Positions 43,668 through 52,851 of a stretch of 64,000 bases of DNA are shown here, piece by piece. The stretch spans positions 1 to 64,000 of the forward strand of contig FXAI01000011.1 in the NCBI GenBank assembly GCA_900177435.1, written 5' to 3'. Source of the DNA: Alteromonadaceae bacterium Bs31. Lineage in GTDB: Bacteria; Pseudomonadota; Gammaproteobacteria; Pseudomonadales; Cellvibrionaceae. How positions within the stretch are numbered: the first letter of the stretch is position 1; the number at the start of each line of letters is the position of its first letter. A program made the position numbers and the translations under genes. The notes under the pieces were generated by a model. The model made no database searches. It was not told the origin of the DNA and saw nothing but the letters and a program-made list of their open reading frames with translations.

Positions 43668-45305
43668 TTAGTTGCCCGAAAAATAGCTTTTTAGTTTAGT
43701 CGTTTTTTGTTTATTCCAATTTGCTGGTTGACTAACGGCAATCCAGGCATCGATATAACTGCTGGCGGCATAGTTATGAGCGACCCCTTTGGGCACTCGG
43801 TCTGCCATGGGTAGATCAAATAAAACCTGAAGAAAGGTAATAACAGGATACCAGCGTAAACTTGGACTAATATCTGGCCCGCGTTCGTTTTTAATCCAGT
43901 CGGGTTCTTTGTAGTATAAGTCTGGCGAAAAAAATACCATTGGGTCTGCCGCGTACTGAATGTACACAACCCTTACCTTGCCCCACGTGGCACCGGGAAT
44001 ACTAGTAGCGTTTTCCTGCGACGTAAAACGAACAAAAGAACTGTCCGCTATTATGGGCTGCCATTGGGGTGAGCCAGCTTGGCGCTGCTCCATCAGTTCT
44101 GGAGCGAATTTACTGGGGAAGGGTGTGCCCGCAAGAACTGCCCCGTGAATGGGGTCACGTAACAGCGATGAAAAATCGAAAGAGGTTTCTGCGCCCAGCG
44201 CGCCCAGGCTCAAACCATAAATATAAAGTTGCGGCCGACTACTTTTTGGCAGGGAGGTCCAATACTGATAAACCTCTTGAAATAAAGCACGAGAAGCGAC
44301 TTTAGACCGGGTAGGGTCAAGCAGCAGGGTCAACCAACTGGGTAAATAGGAATATTGCATGGTAACCATGGCAGTATCTCCCCGGTGCAAATATTCAAAG
44401 GGATCTACTCCCGAGGGGTCGTGCCAGCCGGTACCAGTGGGTGTAGCAATCACCAGCTTGCTTCGCGCAAAACCGCCAGTGCGTTTTAACTCATCCAAGG
44501 CCAGCTTCGCTCGTGCCTCTACAGTAGCCGCACTGCGCAGGCCGACGTAAACGCGCAGGGGGTGCATGCTTTCCTCTGCGGGGAAAAGCGCCGCTATGTT
44601 TTCTTTTTGCGGCCCCAGGCTCACGAAATTTTGCCCCGTTCGCCCCAGCGTATCCCATTCGATGAGTGAGTAATCGCTACCTGTCTGCCATTGCTGGCCA
44701 GGGCGTTCTGCGCCTGTGTCTGTAAGGGCGTCAGAAGCGGCGTATAGGTGGTCGAGAACGTTTAGCAATTTTCCGATTATGAAAGTATTGCTGAAAAAAA
44801 ACACCAGCACTAACAGCACCGTAACGCTCAGTACATTGGCAATACGGTGTGGAATGCGCCGTTGCAATTTATTTGCGAGTTGCCTGTAGAAATACACAAA
44901 CACCCGGGCGAGTAATAATATGCTTGCCGCAAAGCCCAGCGCGATGAGGGCCATGCTCAGTATTCTTTCGCTTCGATGCTCGGGCAGGCCCAAAACAATG
45001 CGCAGTTCGTCTTGCCACATGCTGTAGAGATAGAGCGAAGTGATAACAATGCAAGCCACCAGTATCGCTGTGGCCGTATGAAAATAATGCCCGGCCTTGC
45101 CCTTTAATCCGGGCAGCTCCATATATTTCCATACAGCAATTGCCAGCACGCCGAAACCATAGCCCGACAGTAAGGCAAAACCGGATAGCAAGCCTTGTAA
45201 TACAAAGGGCCTGGGTATCATGGAGGGGGTCAGGGAAAGCGCAAACAGCAAGCTCGCGATGATTAGGCAAACATAGGATGGGCGAGCAAATAAGACTGAA
45301 AGCAT
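43668..45305 (-). CDS. Membrane alpha/beta hydrolase (Abhydrolase_9 family)
   Basis: The 545-residue protein has five or six N-terminal membrane helices of the Abhydrolase_9_N type (LSLTPSMIPRPFVLQGLLSG is the hallmark), then a cytosolic or periplasmic alpha/beta hydrolase domain (about 225-540). The nucleophile elbow is YIYGLSLGALG (GxSxG); an acid and His are further on (WIAVSQPANW region not certain). Members are annotated as esterase-like, without known substrate. The gene precedes the GIDE-LemA gene by 14 bp in the same direction and looks co-transcribed. Membrane lipid or signalling-lipid cleavage is a speculation. Confidence 0.82.
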   Translation of the reverse strand: MLSVLFARPSYVCLIIASLLFALSLTPSMIPRPFVLQGLLSGFALLSGYGFGVLAIAVWKYMELPGLKGKAGHYFHTATAILVACIVITSLYLYSMWQDELRIVLGLPEHRSERILSMALIALGFAASILLLARVFVYFYRQLANKLQRRIPHRIANVLSVTVLLVLVFFFSNTFIIGKLLNVLDHLYAASDALTDTGAERPGQQWQTGSDYSLIEWDTLGRTGQNFVSLGPQKENIAALFPAEESMHPLRVYVGLRSAATVEARAKLALDELKRTGGFARSKLVIATPTGTGWHDPSGVDPFEYLHRGDTAMVTMQYSYLPSWLTLLLDPTRSKVASRALFQEVYQYWTSLPKSSRPQLYIYGLSLGALGAETSFDFSSLLRDPIHGAVLAGTPFPSKFAPELMEQRQAGSPQWQPIIADSSFVRFTSQENATSIPGATWGKVRVVYIQYAADPMVFFSPDLYYKEPDWIKNERGPDISPSLRWYPVITFLQVLFDLPMADRVPKGVAHNYAASSYIDAWIAVSQPANWNKQKTTKLKSYFSGN

Positions 45306-45456
45306 GTTGAGATCCCTTGGGTGCTTTGCTTTAGGCGGGCAGTTTCAAACCTTAGCATAATCGAGTTGGCGCTGCGCCTGAGGGTTTTTGCATGCGGTAC
45401 TGCTGTTTGCGAAATCTTGTTGTGCAAGCCTCCTTTCATGTTCGTTTTAAAAAAAC

Positions 45457-46866
45457 TTACTCACTGGCGCCACTGTGAGCATCCCACAAGGCGATAAGGT
45501 AGTCTTCGAACTTAGCTCGCTCTATTTCAAAAAAGCGATCGCTATAGTCAAAAGTGGCTGGCCAGTTCCACTGGTGCTCCGCGCCCATAAGTCGGGCTGC
45601 CAGTGCATGACGTACTTGGGGGAAACCATTGTTTATGCGATAGGTGGCGGCCCAGTTGCGGTTGTCTGCCGCTGGCTTGTCGGCGTGTCGAATACCCCAC
45701 TCCGGCATGCCGATATCACTTTCGGTGTAGGGTATAGGCTCTGCGCGATTGTCGGGAGCCCATTGAGCCGAGTGGGTCATATCAACTTCCGCCTGAGATA
45801 CATAAAAACTTTGCTGGTCGTCGTGAAAAATAAAGTGCTGCCCGGCGTCCGCAAAGGCCAGTATGTGGTTATTATTTAAAACACGCCCTGCCAGTAATAT
45901 GGGCAGTTTACGCCCCCGATTGTGGCCACCATTGGCGTCCCAGCGAGCGGGTGTTTGTACTATGTTGTACAAATCCAGCCCGTATTGCACCATCTGAACT
46001 AACAGTTTTTCTTTTTCTTGAGGGCTGTAGTCTAGCTGAAGTGCAAGGGCAGCGTGGGCTGTAGTATTAGCGATATCACGCCCGTAGGTGGGCATATTGT
46101 TGAGCGGGTGAATATCTCTTTGAACCCACTGGGTGCAATGTTCCAACCAAACCCGCTGCTGACTTTGTTCGAGCTCTGCGAGGGCGGGTTCACCGCCTGG
46201 CTTCGGGTGGGTTCCGAGCTTTGAGTAGTCCAAATCGCTTATATTTGCTGGTATGGTTTTATTCACGCCGGTATAGGGTGGCCTGAAAGACCCTGCTGCA
46301 GGGGCTTCACTTAAAACAGTGAGTACTGCGGCATCGCTAATAATGGGCCTGCCAGCATCGCTCACCATGGATATGGCTTTAATCACGGAGGAGTTGGCTT
46401 GAACCACCAATGGCTGCCCCAAAATACCGGGGTCGCGATTCAACTCTGCAACATAGCGCATATCTCTGGGGCTGCTGTCGTAGCCCTGATCACTACTTAT
46501 AGCAGGGTTCACCATTGTACCGTTGATGGTGCGCCCTTCATTTGTGTTTGTGGAGGCAGGCGTAATGGCAGATATGAGTACGTCATTGCCGTTGTTGTGA
46601 ACCCAGTAATCGCCGTTGGCAAATTGGCCTACTTCATAAGCGTGTGCGAACTGAAACACAATTAAATCATCGTAATAAGACACACTTGTAGCGACTGTGG
46701 CTGATCCAGTGCCAGCACCACTTGAGCTAGAGGATGAAGAGCTAGAGCTGGATGAACTGCTGCTGGAACCAGCAGACGTTTCTATAGGCGATAAAGACGA
46801 TGTGCCTGCACCACCTCCGCAAGCAGATATAAAAAAGCCTATAGCTACAATCACAGTAAAACGCAT
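45457..46866 (-). CDS. Polyserine lipoprotein of unknown enzymatic type
   Basis: The 469-residue precursor has a lipoprotein signal (MRFTVIVAIGFFISACGG, Cys at 16) and a serine tract (about residues 34-50), then a 400-residue mature domain. Segments such as WVQRDIHPLNNMPTYGRDIANTT, NGGHNRGRKLPILLAGRVL and DYLIALWDAH suggest an alpha-helical toroid-type domain like some polysaccharide lyases or unsaturated glycuronyl hydrolases, but I cannot assign a family. The Ser linker and the neighbouring GH35-like lipoprotein make a glycan-related surface role likely. No operon partner is adjacent. Confidence 0.65.
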   Translation of the reverse strand: MRFTVIVAIGFFISACGGGAGTSSLSPIETSAGSSSSSSSSSSSSSSSSGAGTGSATVATSVSYYDDLIVFQFAHAYEVGQFANGDYWVHNNGNDVLISAITPASTNTNEGRTINGTMVNPAISSDQGYDSSPRDMRYVAELNRDPGILGQPLVVQANSSVIKAISMVSDAGRPIISDAAVLTVLSEAPAAGSFRPPYTGVNKTIPANISDLDYSKLGTHPKPGGEPALAELEQSQQRVWLEHCTQWVQRDIHPLNNMPTYGRDIANTTAHAALALQLDYSPQEKEKLLVQMVQYGLDLYNIVQTPARWDANGGHNRGRKLPILLAGRVLNNNHILAFADAGQHFIFHDDQQSFYVSQAEVDMTHSAQWAPDNRAEPIPYTESDIGMPEWGIRHADKPAADNRNWAATYRINNGFPQVRHALAARLMGAEHQWNWPATFDYSDRFFEIERAKFEDYLIALWDAHSGASE

Positions 46867-47121
46867 ATTGTTCTCCCCGGAGCTTGTCCATTTAAGTTAG
46901 CAAGCTCAGTAAGTTTTTATAAGGGAAGGGTACAACTCCTTACATTTAACGAGGGTGATAAAGGGCTGTAGCTTGAGCTTACAACGGCTGCATAAACAGG
47001 CCTGATGTAAACCTTGCTGAGCATTGGAGAAAACTATAGGGTTTGTGGTGCTTGTTTGGCTTAGATATTGGGGGGAGTATTCTGTGTGGGTGAAACACCG
47101 GTCGCCCCGCGCCATGTTGGC

Positions 47122-47583
47122 TTATTTGTATATCCTGTAGGCCTTGCGCAGTTCCCGAAAACTATAGTCTGGATTTAGATAGATGTCTTTCGACTGAAGT
47201 AAGCCCCTCATGCAAAGTATGCCTGCGATGGTACCGAGGGGAAACATAAGCAGAAAGAGTACAGACGTTGTGAAGCCGAGATAAAAGCCCCATTTACTTG
47301 ATGAATAAATACCATAAGCAGGTACAGTAATGATTAGGGCAAACACGATAAAAATTATCGCTGACGGGCGCCCTTGCATTTCGCCGAATATACCCACGCC
47401 CAGTATACTGAGCGTGGCTAAGCCCAAATAAAGGCTTATTAACAAGATCAAAAACCAAAACATTATCAAAACTTTAAAGCGGCCAGAAACGAAGGGGCGC
47501 AGGGTATGATAATCGTAGCTGTCTAGGCCCTTATTGCCGGGTTTATTGAGTTCAGATTGTGGCGATTCGTAAATGGATGTCAT
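47122..47583 (-). CDS. Membrane protein with Y-x-S-P-x-S-E-L N-terminus
   Basis: The 153-residue protein has the N-terminal motif IYESPQSEL and four membrane helices (about 35-58, 60-80, 83-103 and 108-130). Its length and start resemble the gene at 36508-36969, though the body is not clearly homologous. Proteins with this type of N-terminus are common in gammaproteobacteria and have no known role. It is a stand-alone minus-strand gene. Confidence 0.65.
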   Translation of the reverse strand: MTSIYESPQSELNKPGNKGLDSYDYHTLRPFVSGRFKVLIMFWFLILLISLYLGLATLSILGVGIFGEMQGRPSAIIFIVFALIITVPAYGIYSSSKWGFYLGFTTSVLFLLMFPLGTIAGILCMRGLLQSKDIYLNPDYSFRELRKAYRIYK

Positions 47584-47711
47584 ATAAAGATTTTCTATAT
47601 GTGGCGATGCTTAAAGAGAAATTAAAATGCATGAGACGGAAGGGTCGTTAATCTTCTTGTCACACATGAATTGTTGATAAACATCGCATAGCGCAGATTT
47701 AGTGTTAGCCC

Positions 47712-49415
47712 CTAATAAGATTTTGGTTTAGAGCGAGAATCGTTTTTCGCCGGATAGCTAGCCAGTGTTATTCGGAAGGTTTTATTCAGTGTGGTGAAGT
47801 TGAGCCCGTAGTCGGTTTGGTCGCCATTCCACATGCGCTGAAATACCCACTCTCCGTTTTGAAATTTTACCTCTTCCACGCTAACAAAAATCGCCTTTTC
47901 TCCAGGTAGGGCCTTAGGGTCTGCGCTAAACTCGATGCGTGCGTTGGTTCCCGTAGCAAGAAATGTGGTTTCATTGATCTTAGTAATCAGGAGCCCTGCA
48001 TTGTTAAATTCATTGGCATTTTTTAAGCCCTTTGAATTGGCAGGTAACCAGGCTCTATAGCCAAAAGGCCATTCATCAAAACTAATTTTTGCATGCCAAT
48101 CTCCAAGGTCGAAATGGCGGGGCTTATTATCGTCTCCGCGTGCCGCGCCCCAGATACCGTTTTCAAAACCCAAACGCGCCCATTCACTCGAGCCATCGGC
48201 AATAAGTGCATAGTTTGCGGCAAAGGCATTAATGTCGTCTTGCTTGTACCCGCTTACCCCGCTGGGCATCACCTTATAGTCGGCGTCATCAATACCGAAA
48301 GGAGAAAAACCCACAGCGCCCTTGCCGAGTGCTTCAAAAAAGTATCGCGGGAAATTTGCGCTGGCACCGGTTTCGGATACAAACAAGGGGTTATCAGGCC
48401 TGCTATACAGGTCGAGCACGGCTTTGTAATCCTGGGAGCCTGCTAAATAGATATCCGGGCTTAGCATGTCTAGAGCCGGTGCCGCGGCTTTCCAAATATC
48501 AAGTACATTGTGTGTTGGCCCACCGCTCGCGTATTGTCCTGGCTGCTGGGCTTTAGTGGGGTGCCTGAGCGCAGCGTTGGTATACATGGGCAGGTCTAGA
48601 ATTTCGCGGCCAGCTTCCGCCAGCCCGCCAACGTAACGAGCAAAGGCATAGGCAGTAAAGGCCTCATCGGCATTGTTAGAGAAAACGCTTTGCCAGGTGC
48701 CCTGGGGTAAACCGAGTTTGTCTGTTAGTGATACAGGAACAATTTCCGAAAAAGCCGAATTGGCCATTGCTGAGTGATCTCGCACAAGCCCATAAACGCC
48801 GACCTCATTTTCTACTTGCACCATAATCACCCTATGTTGCGGGTCGACCTTTTTGAGGTGCTTCATAAAGGCTTTAAAGGCCTTAAGCTCTGCCTCGAAG
48901 AGCGCCTCGCTATGTGGTGATAGGGCGTAATGATTGTCGCCGTCTTGTCGAACCATTCGGGGGAAGCGGGCGTTGTCCAGTTTTACCCAGGCTGGGGCGA
49001 AGCTTGGCGACGTATTTTTAAATGCGCCGAACCACAGTGGTACAACTCGAATATTTTTTTCCTGAGCTTGTTGTAGCAAGGTATCTACAAAGGAAAAGTC
49101 AAACTGGTTTTCAGTCGGCTCTATCTGCTCCCATGAAATGGGAATTTGAAGAGTATTTGCCTTGAGGCTTGCTACGCTCTGCCAAACCGAAGGCAGTGCC
49201 AGCGGTGCGTTACTGGAATTGTTAGTTTGCGCGCAGAGCATTAAAAATGGCTTGCCATCAACCAGCAATACACTGCGACCATTGCGGGTTTCGAGTGCTG
49301 GTAAAGGCGGCTCGGCGCTGGTGTGAAGCTCTGTACTTTTCGTCAGCGGTGTAGAGCAGCCGAGACAGGTAAAACAACTTAGAGCCAGTAACAAAAAGTG
49401 GTGGTAGTGTTTCAT
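47712..49415 (-). CDS. GH35-like beta-galactosidase lipoprotein with DUF5597-type C-terminus
   Basis: The 567-residue lipoprotein has a signal with lipobox CLGC (Cys20) and a TIM-barrel glycoside hydrolase domain. Acid/base Glu is in VQVENEVG (about E204), the nucleophile Glu in LFVSETGAS (about E348), as in GH35. The C-terminal part (about 430-560) matches the DUF5597 arrangement of clan-A beta-galactosidases. A related lipoprotein, Bgl35A of Cellvibrio japonicus, removes galactose from xyloglucan, so a xyloglucan side-chain role is inferred. It stands alone on the minus strand near a polyserine lipoprotein. Confidence 0.85.
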   Translation of the reverse strand: MKHYHHFLLLALSCFTCLGCSTPLTKSTELHTSAEPPLPALETRNGRSVLLVDGKPFLMLCAQTNNSSNAPLALPSVWQSVASLKANTLQIPISWEQIEPTENQFDFSFVDTLLQQAQEKNIRVVPLWFGAFKNTSPSFAPAWVKLDNARFPRMVRQDGDNHYALSPHSEALFEAELKAFKAFMKHLKKVDPQHRVIMVQVENEVGVYGLVRDHSAMANSAFSEIVPVSLTDKLGLPQGTWQSVFSNNADEAFTAYAFARYVGGLAEAGREILDLPMYTNAALRHPTKAQQPGQYASGGPTHNVLDIWKAAAPALDMLSPDIYLAGSQDYKAVLDLYSRPDNPLFVSETGASANFPRYFFEALGKGAVGFSPFGIDDADYKVMPSGVSGYKQDDINAFAANYALIADGSSEWARLGFENGIWGAARGDDNKPRHFDLGDWHAKISFDEWPFGYRAWLPANSKGLKNANEFNNAGLLITKINETTFLATGTNARIEFSADPKALPGEKAIFVSVEEVKFQNGEWVFQRMWNGDQTDYGLNFTTLNKTFRITLASYPAKNDSRSKPKSY

Positions 49416-49570
49416 GTTCTTGGTGCTTTATCTTCTAAAAAACAAATAAATAATAGGGGCTTGAGTGTGCCAAATAAAGAAAGCAGTATCTAGCGTCAAG
49501 GTTTTCTATAATTAAAAAACACTATGCCCAAGAGTGCTATTGTCAAAAGTACCCCTGTAAAGGGTGTTTT

Positions 49571-49924
49571 CTATTTGTTCTTGAAATAGTCCAACGCTTT
49601 GATTACAAAGCGAGCATATGCCGCCGCTGGACCGCCACCCATCTCTATTGCCACGCCAATGGTTTCATAGATTTCCTGGTCACTCGCGCCATTTTGGAGG
49701 GCTTGTTCCAGATGCCACTCCATGCAAGGCTCGCATTTGGTCACTATGGAAATAGATAGAGCCATCAGTTCTTTATGTTTGCCGTTAAGAGCGCCATCAC
49801 TAAATACTTTGTCCTCGACTTCCAGGAAGGGCTTGTAGGCTTCGATATTTTCAATAAATAATTGATAGGTATCTTTTCTGTCGCTAATGCTCTGTTCGAT
49901 TTTCTGCTCTACAAAATTTTTCAT
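49571..49924 (-). CDS. Carboxymuconolactone decarboxylase family (AhpD-like) protein
   Basis: The 117-residue protein has the all-helical CMD/AhpD fold with the redox motif CEPCMEWHLEQAL (CxxC followed by His), and the C-terminal helix EMGGGPAAAYARFVI. AhpD-like proteins reduce peroxiredoxins or act as alkylhydroperoxidases. Neither partner is nearby, so its electron donor is unknown. The ATG at 49924 is chosen over a TTG at 49936. It stands alone. Confidence 0.88.
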   Translation of the reverse strand: MKNFVEQKIEQSISDRKDTYQLFIENIEAYKPFLEVEDKVFSDGALNGKHKELMALSISIVTKCEPCMEWHLEQALQNGASDQEIYETIGVAIEMGGGPAAAYARFVIKALDYFKNK

Positions 49925-50268
49925 ACTTAATACCAAGGGTTGGTCTAGATGTGGGTAAGGATTACGGTGAAGTAAGGTAAGCCTTGTTAACTAGATATGC
50001 AGTTTGTAAGAACACAAGTGCAATTATGATTAATGCCATGAATTTCTTCGTTTTAAGCAAGCTCAATGTATTAATCTGCTACTTAAACAGCTTGCCCAAA
50101 ACCTGGGCGTAGCACCTAATGGGTTTTGGGTGAAAGAGCTCGATCTTTTTTCGGCGTTTTTTTAACGCGTTTAGTCGATCATCTACATTCTGTTGTGAGT
50201 GAAAACGCTAAAACATCAATCAATTATGCTGTGTAATATATGCGCCTACTGCGCAGGCCAGGTAGTAT
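49925..50268. other. 344-bp region with no convincing gene
   Basis: Between the AhpD-like gene and the immunity gene. It is AT-rich with scattered stops in all frames. It presumably holds the AhpD-like promoter. I see no terminator, repeat or RNA gene. Confidence 0.5.
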
Positions 50269-50844
50269 TTACAATGCAACAGTAGACAGGTCGCCAAAGC
50301 TCACATGGGTAAAGCCTTTCTCGATAAGGAAATTTTTTACCCGTTCGTGAATCAGAATGGCGGTGTTGGCCTCGGCCAAGCGAAATAATTCTATGCCCAT
50401 GGTTTTTTCCTGATCCAATACCAGGCCGTCAAAATCGACGTCAAATAGCGCTACATTGTCGTGTACGGTGGCATCAGATTTAGTCATGTCCGCCGCGCTG
50501 ACGATGCCCAGTATATTGATCGCCTTGTAGTTTCTGTAAATCTGGCCATTGTCTGGGTCGTGAATTTCGACCTCGTAGGGGTCAAAATTATTGACCCCGG
50601 CTTCCAGCAGTGCAGCAATAAAATCGTCACGAAATAACACGGTGTTTTCGACGAAAATGGCAGGCATTTCCGGGCCGCTGTCTGTGGCGAGTTCGTCCAG
50701 CGGCTCGAGAGTGTATTGCAGAGGTGTGGGTACCGGCTTTGTAATTTTTTTCCCGAGGCGGAAATTAACGCCCTCGATATAGGGTTCGTCTTCCAGCCAG
50801 CGACAGGGGAAGTTGGCATCCTGTGTGTCGAGCAAGTAATACAT
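50269..50844 (-). CDS. DUF1629 (Imm11)-type immunity protein
   Basis: A 191-residue soluble protein with the DUF1629 layout: MYYLLDTQ at the start, NYKAINILGIVSAADMTKSD in the middle, and LFRLAEANTAILIHERVKNFL near the end. DUF1629 proteins are immunity partners of polymorphic toxins in secretion-system loci. It lies 19 bp downstream of the AHH nuclease gene. It would bind and neutralise that toxin; this pairing is inferred from position. The ATG at 50844 is chosen over an in-frame TTG at 50850, having GGAAG 9-10 bp upstream. Confidence 0.82.
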   Translation of the reverse strand: MYYLLDTQDANFPCRWLEDEPYIEGVNFRLGKKITKPVPTPLQYTLEPLDELATDSGPEMPAIFVENTVLFRDDFIAALLEAGVNNFDPYEVEIHDPDNGQIYRNYKAINILGIVSAADMTKSDATVHDNVALFDVDFDGLVLDQEKTMGIELFRLAEANTAILIHERVKNFLIEKGFTHVSFGDLSTVAL

Positions 50845-50863
50845 GTGCAAGTGCTTCCTAATC

Positions 50864-51727
50864 TCAGCGGCTTAATTTTCTGTTGTGGTCATGCATCCAC
50901 TGCATGGAATAACTGGAGGTATAAACGTTGGTATTCCAGCCACTCGTGGGGGTTATCAGTTTACGCTTCATCCGGTTGGATAAATGCCCTAACCTGCCCA
51001 CCAGTTGATAGAGTGGACGAATATTTTCTTCTTTTCCTTCAGACTGCTTTTTACCTTCTTCACACCAGGCCTCTTCAGATGTCACCGAGAGTTTGTCGTT
51101 GATCTTGTTGAGTTGGTTCTTAACGAAGGTATTATATTTTCGGTGTGCATCGTGAAATTGCCTGCCGGCCTTTCCAATCACTTGTGACACATAGTCCTGG
51201 GCGCTCACGTCGTGATATTCCTTCAATTTTTTACCTTTTGTTCCCCATTCAGAGCCGCTGGACTTTTGTGAATAGGCGTAGTTACCTGGCAGCCACACGC
51301 CATTTTGCTTGCAGTTAACGTTGTAGCCGATATTACCCTCTTTCTGCCCTTTGTGTCGCAGATACTTGCCGCCCTTATAGAGCTCAGATTTGTCCAGGGA
51401 GCCATGGCCGGGAATCAGATGATGCGCTGCATAAGCCACTTCCAATTCGTACTTCCAGTCCTCCGCCGTCACTCCTTTGGTTGATGGGACTGCGGCTTTA
51501 CCTCCCAGGGCCGTGCCCAATGCGCCAGAGCAGTTTTTATGTGTATAGCCTTCTATACCTCCTACCAGTCCGAGTACTTCGGAGGTATCTTCATCGGAAT
51601 CCTGATCAAAGTCATTATTTTCTACCTTGGGTTTTTCTTCCTTGGCGTTGCAAAAAGGACAATCTGGCTCAGAGTGTTTATCCAGATTGATCATGGTGAC
51701 AGCAACGCTCTCGATGATTTCAGTCAT
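50864..51727 (-). CDS. AHH-family nuclease toxin
   Basis: The 287-residue protein has an N-terminal module with CPFC (residues 23-26, a zinc-ribbon-like half) and an acidic stretch (about 36-50). An AHH nuclease core (about 95-205) follows: A101-H102-H103, NGVWLP at 142-147, and FHDAH (H192 and H195) as metal or catalytic ligands. AHH is an HNH-fold family of toxins in polymorphic and type VI effectors. There is no signal peptide; the N-terminal part might be a delivery or adaptor-binding region. It precedes the immunity gene and follows a degenerate ketosynthase gene by 65 bp. Delivery route is not identifiable here. Confidence 0.82.
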   Translation of the reverse strand: MTEIIESVAVTMINLDKHSEPDCPFCNAKEEKPKVENNDFDQDSDEDTSEVLGLVGGIEGYTHKNCSGALGTALGGKAAVPSTKGVTAEDWKYELEVAYAAHHLIPGHGSLDKSELYKGGKYLRHKGQKEGNIGYNVNCKQNGVWLPGNYAYSQKSSGSEWGTKGKKLKEYHDVSAQDYVSQVIGKAGRQFHDAHRKYNTFVKNQLNKINDKLSVTSEEAWCEEGKKQSEGKEENIRPLYQLVGRLGHLSNRMKRKLITPTSGWNTNVYTSSYSMQWMHDHNRKLSR

Positions 51728-51792
51728 GACTTAGCTCACTTCGTTTAGTAATTTTTTGCACTACAAGTTTTTTCGAGAGATACAGTATTTTT

Positions 51793-52851
51793 TTAGCTGA
51801 TACACACTGCTGCCCTTGCGCCAAGTTCCGCGGAAGCGTAAATCAGCGTGTTGCCTTGCTCTTTTTTGAGCCGACGTTGATGGTCGAGGCAAAGCATGGC
51901 TACGGCACTGGCAGCACCCAGGTCGCCGTAAAATTCTGCCGGGTGATGCAATTCTACATTATCGGAAAATATAGCAGACGAGCGGGTACAGGCTACACCG
52001 TACTCTTTACTGTGAAAGCCTTCGCCATTCATGCTCGAATAAATGCGGTGGATTTTTTCAAGGCCAGAGCCGTTGGCAATCGCCGATTTAAATGCCTGGT
52101 CCAAGCCTGTTCCCAAGTAAGGCTGATCACTGTAACGATGACCCGGCTCATTACCAAATCCCGGGGGATGTATGCGCCCCGGCCCGCTGCCATCATGGGC
52201 CTGCAATAGTGCGAAAGCTGCCCCTTCCCCGGCAACGAAACCATCCATACTGGCTTCGGCCGAGAGGCGTTTTTCCAGATCCAATTGTGCTAGCAGGGCG
52301 GGGTCAAGGTAAGAATCTACTCCACCGACTAATACTTGAGAGCCCAGGCCGGACTGCAGATATTTGATCGCTAAATCGAGTACATGAATCCCACCTGCAC
52401 GCCCCACCGCCGATAAGCGGCTGTTGCTGGTGTCCATCGCTAATGCTGTTTGAAGGTGAAGATGACTGAGAAAGCCATTACCAAGATATTGTTGATAGGG
52501 GTATAGCTTTTCCGGCAAGGCGAGAAAGAGCGGTGTGTTGCCCTCAAGCGCAACGTTTGCTTGTTGAGCGCTACTTTTTAGCTGCTCCAGAGCGTGGTGC
52601 GCTAGCCGCAGCATCCGTTTTTGACGTTGGCAAAGGAAGGCGGAATGGGATAGCTCTTGTTGCAGTGGAGGTAGTGCTTCGTCGGGTACGAGTGCTAGTT
52701 TGAAGGGTTTAAACTGTGCGTTCAATAGAGAATATTCTTGGGCTGCAGTAATACCTGCTAAAGTTGATGCCGCAGTCATTGCAGAGCTTTCTCCCAAAGG
52801 GGTAAGCATGCCGCTGGCGACAAGAGATAACTGGAGGGGGGTGTTATTCAT
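51793..52851 (-). CDS. Degenerate beta-ketoacyl-synthase-fold protein
   Basis: The 352-residue protein has thiolase-like fold features: LVASGMLTPLG at the start, GFVAGEGAAFALLQA, and DLGAASAVAML near the end. The nucleophile site, normally TACxxG, reads SAVGRAGG with no Cys. The HGTGT site reads MNGEG with no His, and the GHxxGAAG site reads YGDLGAAS with no His. All three catalytic residues are thus missing, so it cannot condense acyl chains in the usual way. It heads an apparent operon with the AHH toxin and the immunity gene. I infer an adaptor, chaperone or loading role. Confidence 0.8.
   Translation of the reverse strand: MNNTPLQLSLVASGMLTPLGESSAMTAASTLAGITAAQEYSLLNAQFKPFKLALVPDEALPPLQQELSHSAFLCQRQKRMLRLAHHALEQLKSSAQQANVALEGNTPLFLALPEKLYPYQQYLGNGFLSHLHLQTALAMDTSNSRLSAVGRAGGIHVLDLAIKYLQSGLGSQVLVGGVDSYLDPALLAQLDLEKRLSAEASMDGFVAGEGAAFALLQAHDGSGPGRIHPPGFGNEPGHRYSDQPYLGTGLDQAFKSAIANGSGLEKIHRIYSSMNGEGFHSKEYGVACTRSSAIFSDNVELHHPAEFYGDLGAASAVAMLCLDHQRRLKKEQGNTLIYASAELGARAAVCIS

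Noticed and set aside
46906-47115. Minus-strand 69-codon frame between polyserine lipoprotein and membrane protein genes
   Set aside because: No Shine-Dalgarno and no conserved motif; most likely chance in non-coding DNA.
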